Source of the DNA: Rhodocyclaceae bacterium UBA2250
GTDB taxonomy: Bacteria > Pseudomonadota > Gammaproteobacteria > Burkholderiales > Rhodocyclaceae
Assembly: GCA_002347285.1 (NCBI GenBank)
Contig: DDXW01000007.1
Span: 1-13,986 of the forward strand
Direction: 5' to 3'
Length of the DNA: 13,986 nucleotides
Made by a program: the position numbers and the translations under genes
Notes under the pieces: generated by a model
Told to the model about the DNA's origin: nothing
What the model saw: the letters and a program-made list of their open reading frames with translations, nothing else
Database searches by the model: none
In this document: positions 1-7,362 of the stretch, one piece after another
Layout: every line of letters begins with the position of its first letter
How positions within the stretch are numbered: position 1 is the first letter of the stretch

Positions 1-1625
1 ATCTCGTGGCTCATGTTGGCGAGGAAGGCGCTCTTGGCCAGGCTTGCCGCTTCGGCGGCCCGCTTCGCCTCGGCCAGCTGACGCGTGCGTTCCTCGACCA
101 GCTCCTGCAGGTGGTGGCGATGGCGGTCGAGCTCCGCGGCGATCCCCTTGCGCTCGGTGATGTCGAAGACATAGGCGAGGATGCAGGGCTCGTCGAGCTG
201 GACGATGTCGGCGGAGATGCTGACGTCGCGCAGCGCGCCGTTCTTGTGGCGGAAGCGGGTCTCGTGATCGACGACACGCCCGGATTTCAGCAGCATGGCC
301 CGGAAGTCTCCGCGTTTCTCCTCGCTCGGCCAGAGGCCGATCTCGGTCGAGGTGCGGCCGACCATCTCGGCGCGGACATAGCCGAAATCGCGCTCGAAGT
401 TGCCATTGACCTCGACGAAGCGGCCTTCGGACAGGGTGGCGATCGAGACGGCGATCGGACTCGAGTTGAACGCCGAGTTGAAGCGCCGCTCCGACACCTG
501 CAGCGCAGCCTGTTCGGCATGCAGCTGGCTGCGCTCGATCATCAACTGGCGGGCGGTGGCCTCGGCGCTGTGGCGCGCGACGGCGAGGCGCCGCATGTTG
601 ATCACCAGGAACAGCAGGAAGAAGCAGGCGGCGGCGAGGCTCGCGATCAGGCCGCCGAGCACCAGGCCGTGCTGGGCCCAGAGGTCGCGCCAGGTGATCG
701 GCGCCGCCTGATCGAACGGGGCGAGGCGCAGTTCGCGCAGCATCTGCTCCACCGGCTGGTAGTCGGCCGGCACGTTGAAGCCGTAAATGCGCGCGCTGCG
801 CGCCACGGCGTCGCCGGGCTTGATCGCGAGCAGGGCCGCGACCACGCGCCGCGCGAGCCCCTGGTCCACATGCGGCAGGCTGACGAGCGGCCATTCGGGA
901 TAGAGCCGCGTCGACACGACGAACGGATAGCCGGGCAGGCTCTGGCGGTTGATCACCTTGAGCCGGGTGACGTCGAGCTTGCGCTCCTGCGCCATGCGTT
1001 CGAGCAGGCCGCTGCGCACGAAGCCGGCATCCGCCTGCCCGGCCAGCACCGCCTCGATGACGCGGTCCTGTGGCAGGCCGATCTCCTCGAAACGCATGGC
1101 GGATTCGGAAACCCCGGCTTTGGCCAGCTCGTAGAGCGGCGCGGCGAAAGCCCCCAGCAATTCCCTGCTGGCGATGGCGACCTGCTTGCCGCGCAGGTCG
1201 GTCAGGTGGTTGAGGTCGCCGCGATCGGCGCGCACGACGATCGTGCCGCCCAGCACCGGCGCCTGCAGGCCGTCTTCGCGCTCGACGAGTGTGGCGATCG
1301 CCCCCGACAGGTCGTTGTCCTGCTTCAGGCTGATGTAGTGGCGCGGGTTGGTGAAGACGAAATCCAGCCTCTTCTGCTGGAGGGCTGCCGCCATTTCCTC
1401 GGTATCGAGCACGAGTAGCTCGACTTTCACATCCGGCAACGCGTTGTCGAGGTACCTGGCCATGGGCTGCCAGCGCGCGAGCGTGACCGCCTTGTCGCGG
1501 TAGGCGAAAACACCGAGCGTCAGCTTCTGTTCGTTGCCGGCCGTCGCGAGGGCCGGCGCGGCGAGGCACCACCACCCCAGCAGCACGATGGCCACGAGCA
1601 GAATCCGCCAACGAAGGGCGGTCAT
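1..1625 (-). CDS. Membrane sensor histidine kinase with PhnD-like periplasmic domain and PAS domain (partial, C-terminus off left edge)
   Basis: The frame is open from an ATG at 1625 to the window edge, giving 541 full codons. Residues 1-28 look like a signal peptide: basic start, hydrophobic core and an ALA-T cleavage region. Residues about 35-300 resemble PhnD-type phosphate/phosphonate-binding domains (KLTLGVFAYRDK; DFVFTNPRHY; GYPFVVSTR). A single transmembrane helix lies at about 319-343 (LVLGGLIASLAAACFFLLFL). A coiled linker follows, then a PAS domain at about 380-490 (FNSAFNSSPIAVSIA ... FDITERK), a second coiled coil at 495-530, and the start of a HisKA domain, SAFLANMSHE, with predicted phospho-acceptor H540. 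The ATPase domain and any receiver or HPt domains are outside the window. By family, it should bind a periplasmic ligand and autophosphorylate; the ligand cannot be told. It starts 28 bp after the HD-GYP regulator, with no clear Shine-Dalgarno, so the two are probably co-transcribed partners. Tetrathionate sensor TtrS also has a PhnD-like sensor, but that does not establish the substrate here. Confidence 0.9.
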   Translation of the reverse strand, partial: MTALRWRILLVAIVLLGWWCLAAPALATAGNEQKLTLGVFAYRDKAVTLARWQPMARYLDNALPDVKVELLVLDTEEMAAALQQKRLDFVFTNPRHYISLKQDNDLSGAIATLVEREDGLQAPVLGGTIVVRADRGDLNHLTDLRGKQVAIASRELLGAFAAPLYELAKAGVSESAMRFEEIGLPQDRVIEAVLAGQADAGFVRSGLLERMAQERKLDVTRLKVINRQSLPGYPFVVSTRLYPEWPLVSLPHVDQGLARRVVAALLAIKPGDAVARSARIYGFNVPADYQPVEQMLRELRLAPFDQAAPITWRDLWAQHGLVLGGLIASLAAACFFLLFLVINMRRLAVARHSAEATARQLMIERSQLHAEQAALQVSERRFNSAFNSSPIAVSIATLSEGRFVEVNGNFERDFGYVRAEMVGRTSTEIGLWPSEEKRGDFRAMLLKSGRVVDHETRFRHKNGALRDVSISADIVQLDEPCILAYVFDITERKGIAAELDRHRHHLQELVEERTRQLAEAKRAAEAASLAKSAFLANMSHE

Positions 1626-1653
1626 CGCGAAAGTCGGCGCTGGCGCGGCGGCG

Positions 1654-2742
<1,089 letters not shown>

Positions 2743-2752
2743 GGCGCTTCCC

Positions 2753-2759
2753 CCTCCTC
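2753..2759 (-). promoter_or_regulatory. Strong ribosome binding site (GAGGAGG) before the ATC start
   Basis: Read on the minus strand, GAGGAGG lies ten bases upstream of ATC 2742-2740. It is among the strongest Shine-Dalgarno matches I found in the window. It argues that translation begins at the ATC rather than at the GTG 24 bases further in, which has no purine-rich site before it. Confidence 0.6.
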
Positions 2760-2783
2760 GTTATTTCAGCTGCGCGAGCATCG

Positions 2784-2820
2784 ATTCTATGCCAAACAAC
2801 AGCGGGCGGTTCCAGCCCGC
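2784..2820 (-). promoter_or_regulatory. Possible promoter -10 box with an inverted repeat in the -35 region
   Basis: On the minus strand TAGAAT (2789-2784) could be a sigma-70 -10 box for the two-component unit. No good -35 box precedes it. The -35 area is instead occupied by a perfect 6-bp dyad, GCGGGC (2802-2807) and GCCCGC (2815-2820), with a 7-nt spacer. Such a dyad over a weak -35 is the layout expected of an activator or repressor site, but this is inferred from position only. The dyad could also fold in a transcript from the other strand. Confidence 0.3.
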
Positions 2821-2850
2821 CTGCGCCGCATTTTCCCGTAGCATCGTGCC

Positions 2851-4053
2851 ATGCCCGCCCTGCCCGCCTTTCGCTCGCGCAATTACCGCCTGTTCTTCGC
2901 CGGCCAGTTGATCTCGCTGGTCGGCACCTGGATGCAACAGGTCGCCATGACCTGGCTGGCCTACCGGCTCACCGATTCGACCGCCATGCTGGGACTGGTC
3001 GGCTTCGCCGGACAGATTCCGATCCTGCTCTTCAGCACGCCGGCGGGAGTCTGGAACGATCGCCTCGATCGCCGCCGCCTGCTGCTGCTGACGCAGTTCT
3101 TGTCCATGGTCCAGGCGATCGTCCTCTACGCGCTGACGGTCACCGGCAGCGTCATGCCGTCGCTGCTGGTGCTGCTGGCCTTCCTGCTCGGCTGCATCAA
3201 TGCCGTCGACCTGCCCGCGCGCCAGGCGTTCGTCGCGCAGCTGGTCAGAGACAAGGCCGATCTGCCCAATGCCATCGGCCTGAACTCCTTCCTGATGAAC
3301 GGCTCGCGTTTCGTCGGCCCCGCGCTGGCCGGCATGATCGTCGCGCTGGCCGGCGAGGCGACCTGCTTCCTGCTCAATGCGCTGTCCTATCTCGGCGTGC
3401 TGGCCGCGCTCGCCGCGATCCGCACCGCGCCGCGGCCCCGCCAGCGGCACCAGCCCGCCTGGACCGCGCTGCGCGCCGGGCTCGACCACGCCTTCCATCA
3501 GCCGCGCATCCGGCAGACGCTGCTGATGATCGCCTGCTTCAGCTTTCTCGTCACGCCCTATGCGGTGTTGATGCCGGTGTTCGCCCGCGACTTCTTCCAG
3601 GGCGACGCGGGCACCTACGGCTTCCTCATCAGCAGCGCCGGCGGCGGCTCCCTGTGCGCCGCGCTGTTTCTCGCGCTGCGCGGCGGCAAGCACGCCGCCG
3701 CTCTCGACCGCCTCGTGGCGCGCACCGCGCTCGCCGGTGCCGCGGCGCTGCTCGGGTTTGCCCTCGTGCCGACGGTCGCCCTCGCCTACCCCTTGCTGGC
3801 GACGCTGGGCTTTGCCGTCGTGCTGACGGTCGCGGGCAGCAATACGCTGATCCAGCTCGAAGTCACCGAGGACTACCGCGGCCGGGTGATGGCGATCTTC
3901 TCGACCGCTTTCCTCGGCGTCGCGCCGCTCGGCAGCCTCGCCGCCGGCGTGCTGGGCGAGGCCGTCGGGGTGCGCCCGACGCTGATCGTCTGCGGCCTGC
4001 TGGCCTTGCTGGCGGGCTTCTTCTACCGGCGCCAGGTGCTGCGCATGGCGTGA
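2851..4053 (+). CDS. MFS transporter, MFS_3 (EntS-like) family
   Basis: A 400-aa hydrophobic protein with about 12 predicted membrane segments, the usual length for the family. The N-terminus (FRSRNYRLFFAGQLISLVGTWMQQVA) and the A-like MFS loop GVWNDRLDRRRLL (about residues 66-78) are typical of the MFS_3 group that includes enterobactin exporter EntS. The central NGSRFVGPALAG and the late YRGRVMAIFSTAFLGVAPLGSL motifs also fit. It should be an inner-membrane proton-driven exporter; the substrate cannot be predicted. The ATG at 2851 is chosen because the conserved F-R-S-R-N-Y block follows within seven residues; there is no convincing ribosome binding site. It is divergent from the HD-GYP gene and stands alone, ending at a palindromic terminator shared with hup. 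Confidence 0.9.
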   Translation: MPALPAFRSRNYRLFFAGQLISLVGTWMQQVAMTWLAYRLTDSTAMLGLVGFAGQIPILLFSTPAGVWNDRLDRRRLLLLTQFLSMVQAIVLYALTVTGSVMPSLLVLLAFLLGCINAVDLPARQAFVAQLVRDKADLPNAIGLNSFLMNGSRFVGPALAGMIVALAGEATCFLLNALSYLGVLAALAAIRTAPRPRQRHQPAWTALRAGLDHAFHQPRIRQTLLMIACFSFLVTPYAVLMPVFARDFFQGDAGTYGFLISSAGGGSLCAALFLALRGGKHAAALDRLVARTALAGAAALLGFALVPTVALAYPLLATLGFAVVLTVAGSNTLIQLEVTEDYRGRVMAIFSTAFLGVAPLGSLAAGVLGEAVGVRPTLIVCGLLALLAGFFYRRQVLRMA

Positions 4054-4070
4054 CGGGTTGCCCGCAAAAC

Positions 4071-4102
4071 AAGAAGGGCACGGTCGCGACCGTGCCCTTC
4101 TT
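4071..4102. terminator. Perfect 32-bp palindrome: intrinsic terminator between convergent MFS gene and hup
   Basis: Arm AAGAAGGGCACGGTCG (4071-4086) is followed directly by its exact reverse complement CGACCGTGCCCTTCTT (4087-4102). The transcript can form a stem of about 14 pairs with a tight 4-nt loop. On the minus strand the stem is followed by TTTT within GTTTTG (from the A-run at 4067-4070), and the arm itself ends CTTCTT, so it fits best as the hup terminator. On the plus strand the U-tract is poor. It lies 17 bp after the MFS stop and 20 bp after the hup stop, so it probably separates both convergent units. Confidence 0.85.
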
Positions 4103-4122
4103 GATGCGACCGATCCGGTCGC

Positions 4123-4419
4123 TTACTTCTTGGCGGCCTTCTTCTTGCCTGCCACGGCGGCCTTGAAGCCGGCGCCGGCGGTGAAGCGCGGCACGGTGGT
4201 CGCCGCAATCTTCAGCTTCTCGCCGGTCTTGGGATTGACGCCGGTGCGCGCAGCGCGTTTGGCGGCCTTGAACGTGCCGAAGCCGACCAGCGTCACGGCA
4301 TTGCCTTTGGTGACGGACTTGACGACGGCATCGATGATCGCATCCAGGGCCTTGCCGGCGGCGGCCTTGCTGATGTCCGCTTCCTTGGCGGCGATTTCGA
4401 TGAGATCCCCTTTATTCAT
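4123..4419 (-). CDS. hup: DNA-binding protein HU (nucleoid-associated)
   Basis: A 98-aa HU/IHF family protein: MNKGDLIEIAAKEADISKAA dimerisation helices, then VTLVGFGTFK (about residues 43-52), then the beta-arm region with AARTGVNPKTGEKLKI, including the conserved R-NP motif that inserts into the minor groove. The homodimer or heterodimer bends and compacts DNA without strong sequence preference. The start is fixed by GAGGAG nine bases upstream of the ATG at 4419 and by homology; the frame stays open further upstream, but that sequence holds the promoter. The C-terminus (VPRFTAGAGFKAAVAGKKKAAKK) runs roughly eight residues past the usual end of about 90 aa, with a short Lys/Ala tail. The gene is monocistronic, with its own promoter and terminator. 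Confidence 0.95.
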   Translation of the reverse strand: MNKGDLIEIAAKEADISKAAAGKALDAIIDAVVKSVTKGNAVTLVGFGTFKAAKRAARTGVNPKTGEKLKIAATTVPRFTAGAGFKAAVAGKKKAAKK

Positions 4420-4462
4420 GTCGGTTTGCTCCTCAGGTTGAAAGGCTAAATTGCCGGCGACG

Positions 4463-4493
4463 ATTCTAACTGCACTCCCGTTCGGCGCGTCAA
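4463..4493 (-). promoter_or_regulatory. Likely sigma-70 promoter of hup
   Basis: On the minus strand TTGACG (4493-4488, 5/6 to consensus) is followed 19 bases later by TAGAAT (4468-4463, 5/6 to consensus). The leader to the hup ATG would be about 35-40 nt. The spacer is longer than the optimal 17, which is the main weakness. Confidence 0.55.
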
Positions 4494-4559
4494 GAGAATC
4501 GCGACATTTTGTGCGGGCAGTGTTGTCATCGCGCACGACAGGCCCGGCAGCGGCCTTTA

Positions 4560-4568
4560 TGTCATAAT
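4560..4568 (+). promoter_or_regulatory. Possible extended -10 promoter for the 45-aa membrane protein
   Basis: TGTCATAAT matches an extended -10 element (TGn plus CATAAT, 5/6 to TATAAT), 48 bases before the ATG at 4617. No good -35 box sits at the right distance, which is tolerable for extended -10 promoters. It would fire away from hup, making 4420-4616 a divergent regulatory region. Confidence 0.4.
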
Positions 4569-4616
4569 CGCCGCAAACGTGCCAGGTTCCATGGCCGGCC
4601 GTCCGGAGATCGCAGC

Positions 4617-4754
4617 ATGCTTTTCATTCTTTACTACGTCGCCGCCATCACGATCCTGGTGTTGCACTTCACCGGCATCCTGGCGCGCTACAACCTCGAG
4701 TGGCTGGTGCTGGTCCTGGCGGCGACGGTTTTCCCGGCCGTACTGTTCCTTTAG
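4617..4754 (+). CDS. Small hydrophobic membrane protein, 45 aa, unknown function
   Basis: I do not recognise this protein. It encodes 45 residues, nearly all hydrophobic. Segment one is LFILYYVAAITILVLHFTGIL (residues 2-22), the polar hinge is ARYNLE (23-28), and segment two is WLVLVLAATVFPAVLFL (29-45). That predicts a two-span or hairpin inner-membrane protein with a short R/N/E turn. GGAG (4605-4608) sits eight bases before the ATG, and an extended -10 element lies upstream, so it looks like a real gene rather than a chance frame. The frame is open about 108 bases further upstream, but no better start with a ribosome binding site is seen. It ends six bases from the thrC stop (convergent) and is divergent from hup. 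It may be a small regulator or subunit of a larger membrane complex; nothing in the sequence says which. Confidence 0.65.
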   Translation: MLFILYYVAAITILVLHFTGILARYNLEWLVLVLAATVFPAVLFL

Positions 4755-4760
4755 CCGCGC

Positions 4761-6188
4761 TCAGCAGCAGCGCGCGATCAGCGCCTTGACGGCGGCGGCG
4801 TCCGCCGCCAGCACCTCGACCCGCTGCGGCAGTTCCTCGATCCCTTCCATCTCGCGCGGCCGGCCCGGCTCGATGCCCAGCGCCTCGTGGATCGTCTCGG
4901 CGAACTTCACCGGCTGCGCGGTCTCCAGCACCACCATCGGCGTGTCCGGCAGAAGGTGTTCGCGCGCCACCTTGACGGCATCGGCGGTGTGCGTGTCGAT
5001 CATCACCCGATGACGTGTCCAGAGGTCGCGGATCGTCGCCAGCCGGTCGGCGTGCGTGCTCTTGCCTGAAACGAACCTGAATTCCGGCAGGCGCTCCAGG
5101 TAGGGCGTGCCATGCAGATCGAAGCTGCCGCCGGCGTCGACCTTCGCCCACAGTTCGCGCACCACGGCCGGGTCGCGGCCGACCAGGTCGAAGACGAAGC
5201 GCTCGAAGTTCGAAGCCTTGGAAATGTCCATCGACGGGCTCGAGGTGACGTAGGTGTCGGCGGTGCCGCGCGGCCGATACGCGCCGGTGCGGAAGAACTC
5301 GTCGAGCACGTCGTTTTCGTTGGTCGCCAGCACCAGGCGCGCGATCGGCAGGCCCATCATGCGCGCGACGTGGCCGGCGCAGATGTTGCCGAAATTGCCC
5401 GACGGCACGCTGAAGGCCACCTGCTCGTCGTTGCTGCGGGTCGCCTCGAAGTAGCCTTTGAAGTAGTAGACGATCTGCGCCAGCACCCGCGCCCAGTTGA
5501 TCGAGTTGACCGCGCCGATCTTGTAGCGCGCCTTGAATTCCGCATCGTTCGACACGGCCTTGACGATGTCCTGGCAGTCGTCGAACATGCCCTTGATCGC
5601 GATGTTGACGATGTTCTCGTCCTGCAGCGAATACATCTGGGCGCGCTGGAAGGCGGACATCTTGCCGTGCGGCGAGAGCATGAAGACGCGCACGCCCTTT
5701 TTGCCGCGCATCGCGTACTCGGCGGCCGAGCCGGTGTCGCCCGACGTCGCGCCGAGGATGTTGATCGTCTCGCCGCGTTTCGCCAGCACATACTCGAACA
5801 GGTTGCCGAGCAGCTGCATCGCCATGTCCTTGAAGGCGAGCGTCGGGCCGTTCGACAGCTCGAGCAGGTGGAAGCCCGGCTCGAGCGTCGTCAGCGGCGT
5901 GATGTCGGAGGCGTCGCGGCCGGCACGGCAGTGGCGGAAGATCTGCGCCGTGTAGGTGCGATCGGTGAGCGTCTTCAGGTCGCAGGCCGGAATGTCGTCG
6001 ATGAACTTCTGCAGGATGCGCAGGGCCAGCGCGTGGTAGGGCAGCTCGCGCCATTCCGCGAGTTCGGCCGCCGACACCTGCGGATAGGTTTCCGGCAGGT
6101 AGAGACCGCCGTCCGGCGCGAGGCCGCCGAGCAGGATGTCGCAGAAGGCTTGCGGCGCGGCGCCGCCGCGCGTGGAGATGTATTTCAT
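4761..6188 (-). CDS. thrC: Threonine synthase
   Basis: Catalyses the last step of threonine synthesis: O-phospho-L-homoserine plus water gives L-threonine plus phosphate, PLP-dependent, cytoplasmic. The 475-aa length is right for the longer (E. coli/yeast-type) ThrC class. The N-terminus MKYISTRGGAAPQAFCDILLGGLAPDGGLYLP is diagnostic. The PLP lysine is K120 in LSNGPTLAFKDMAMQLLG. ILGATSGDTGSAAEYA binds phosphate, and SVPSGNFGNICAGHVARMMGLP is also conserved. The ATG at 6188 is fixed by this N-terminus. It is the last gene of the alaA-hom-membrane protein-thrC unit, 20 bp after the membrane protein gene. No thrB (homoserine kinase) is in the window. The C-terminus ends in adjacent cysteines (ALIARCC), which is slightly unusual. 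Confidence 0.97.
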   Translation of the reverse strand: MKYISTRGGAAPQAFCDILLGGLAPDGGLYLPETYPQVSAAELAEWRELPYHALALRILQKFIDDIPACDLKTLTDRTYTAQIFRHCRAGRDASDITPLTTLEPGFHLLELSNGPTLAFKDMAMQLLGNLFEYVLAKRGETINILGATSGDTGSAAEYAMRGKKGVRVFMLSPHGKMSAFQRAQMYSLQDENIVNIAIKGMFDDCQDIVKAVSNDAEFKARYKIGAVNSINWARVLAQIVYYFKGYFEATRSNDEQVAFSVPSGNFGNICAGHVARMMGLPIARLVLATNENDVLDEFFRTGAYRPRGTADTYVTSSPSMDISKASNFERFVFDLVGRDPAVVRELWAKVDAGGSFDLHGTPYLERLPEFRFVSGKSTHADRLATIRDLWTRHRVMIDTHTADAVKVAREHLLPDTPMVVLETAQPVKFAETIHEALGIEPGRPREMEGIEELPQRVEVLAADAAAVKALIARCC

Positions 6189-6208
6189 GGCGATCGTCTG
6201 GAAAGGCG

Positions 6209-7351
6209 TTACCGGTTCGGGCGGGGATTATCGTCGCTGGGTTCCGGGCTGTCCAGCCGGAACGCCCGCAGCAGGACCGCGGCGAACAGCAGCAGTCCGG
6301 CGGCGCCGAACAGCCAGCCGGCGGTCGGATCGAAGAGCAGCAGGACGCCGCCGGCGAGGAACAGCAGGGCGCGCCAGCGGCTGCCGACCAGGAGGCGCGC
6401 TCCCAGCCGGCGCCGGCGCGGCGTCACCGGCCCGGGATGGCGCCAGACCGGCAGCAGCTGGGCGAGCGCGCCGGTGACGAGCGGCAGCAGGAACAGCACG
6501 AGGTAGGCCGCCAGCGCGGGCCGCGCCGCCAGCCAGCCGGCGCCGTGCGCCATGCCGGCGAGCAGCAGCACGAGGAAGCCGCAGGTCGCCGCGACCAGAG
6601 GCGCCGCCTCGCCGGCGCCGAGTTTCGCGCCGTAGGCGCGGCGCCACGCGGCCAGGTCGCCGACGACCACCCAGCCGAGCAGCAGCGCGCCGGGCAGCGC
6701 GAGCCAGAACGCGCCCGCCGCGCCGGCGGCGACCAGCAGCGCACCGACGACGGCCGGCAGCAGGTCGCGGCGCAGGCGCAGCGCCGCCGTGCTCTCCGGC
6801 CGGCCCAGCGCGGTCGGCAGCAGCACCGGCAGCGTGCCGAGCGCGGCGAGGCCGATCAGGCCGAGCGTGTTGAGATGCAGGTGAAACAGGCGCAGCGCCG
6901 GCCGCAGCTCGGGCAGCGCCAGCCACAGGGGCACCAGGCTGACGGCGAGGAACAGGCACAGCAGCGCCGCGCCGTACCAGCGCGCGCCCGGATGGGGTGC
7001 GCCGAGCGTGGCGCGCAGGCGCCGCGCGATCCAGAACGCGAGCAGCACCGCCGCGAGCGCCGTCGCCGTCGCCGCCGGATGCAACAGCCAGTACGGCAGC
7101 ACGCCGCCGAGCGCGAGCGGAGTCGCGATGCCCGCCGCTTGCACCACGAGCGGCAGCAAGCGGATGTGTGCGGGCGGCACCCCTGTGCGCGTGAGCACCG
7201 GCACGAAATGGACGATCGCGCCGCAGATCAGCGGCAGCGCGCCGGCGGAGAATGCCAGATGGAAACTCGGCGCCGGCGGGGCGGCGAAGAGAATGGAAAC
7301 GAGCGCCGCAAGAAACGCCAGGACCGCGCTGATGCCGAGCCAGACCAGCAT
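6209..7351 (-). CDS. Polytopic membrane protein with conserved-looking His motifs, inserted between hom and thrC
   Basis: A 380-aa protein with about 10-12 hydrophobic segments. The start is ATG 7351, 11 bp after the hom stop, giving MLVWLGISAVLAFLAALVSI as the first membrane helix. Notable buried histidines are H31 (SFHLAFSAG), H48 (AIVHFVPVLTR), H157 and H159 with N161 (LFHLHLNTLGLIGLAALGTLPVLLPTALGRP), H269 and H305 (LLPVWRHPG). Paired histidines inside helices, with the H-x-N-x-x-G pattern, recall haem-binding NnrS or cytochrome-oxidase-subunit-I-like membrane proteins; this is motif resemblance only. The C-terminal tail is short, acidic and polar (SPEPSDDNPRPNR). Position and the short gaps put it in the threonine operon, but nothing shows a role in threonine synthesis. 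A threonine or homoserine transport role is possible but not supported by a recognised family. A much longer frame continuing past 7351 is only antiparallel overlap with hom. Confidence 0.8.
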   Translation of the reverse strand: MLVWLGISAVLAFLAALVSILFAAPPAPSFHLAFSAGALPLICGAIVHFVPVLTRTGVPPAHIRLLPLVVQAAGIATPLALGGVLPYWLLHPAATATALAAVLLAFWIARRLRATLGAPHPGARWYGAALLCLFLAVSLVPLWLALPELRPALRLFHLHLNTLGLIGLAALGTLPVLLPTALGRPESTAALRLRRDLLPAVVGALLVAAGAAGAFWLALPGALLLGWVVVGDLAAWRRAYGAKLGAGEAAPLVAATCGFLVLLLAGMAHGAGWLAARPALAAYLVLFLLPLVTGALAQLLPVWRHPGPVTPRRRRLGARLLVGSRWRALLFLAGGVLLLFDPTAGWLFGAAGLLLFAAVLLRAFRLDSPEPSDDNPRPNR

Positions 7352-7362
7352 CGGCGGGCCGG

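Noticed and set aside
6..1418. 470-codon plus-strand frame at the left edge
   Set aside because: Antisense to the sensor kinase, whose signal peptide, PhnD-like domain, membrane helix, PAS domain and His box are all in one minus-strand frame.
2770..2850. Sigma-54 type promoter (TGGCA-containing sequences) upstream of the HD-GYP gene
   Set aside because: GG and GC elements are not 10 bp apart in any of the candidates.
5112..6506. 464-codon plus-strand frame opposite thrC
   Set aside because: Low-complexity composition typical of antisense frames; the minus strand encodes a full threonine synthase over the same bases.
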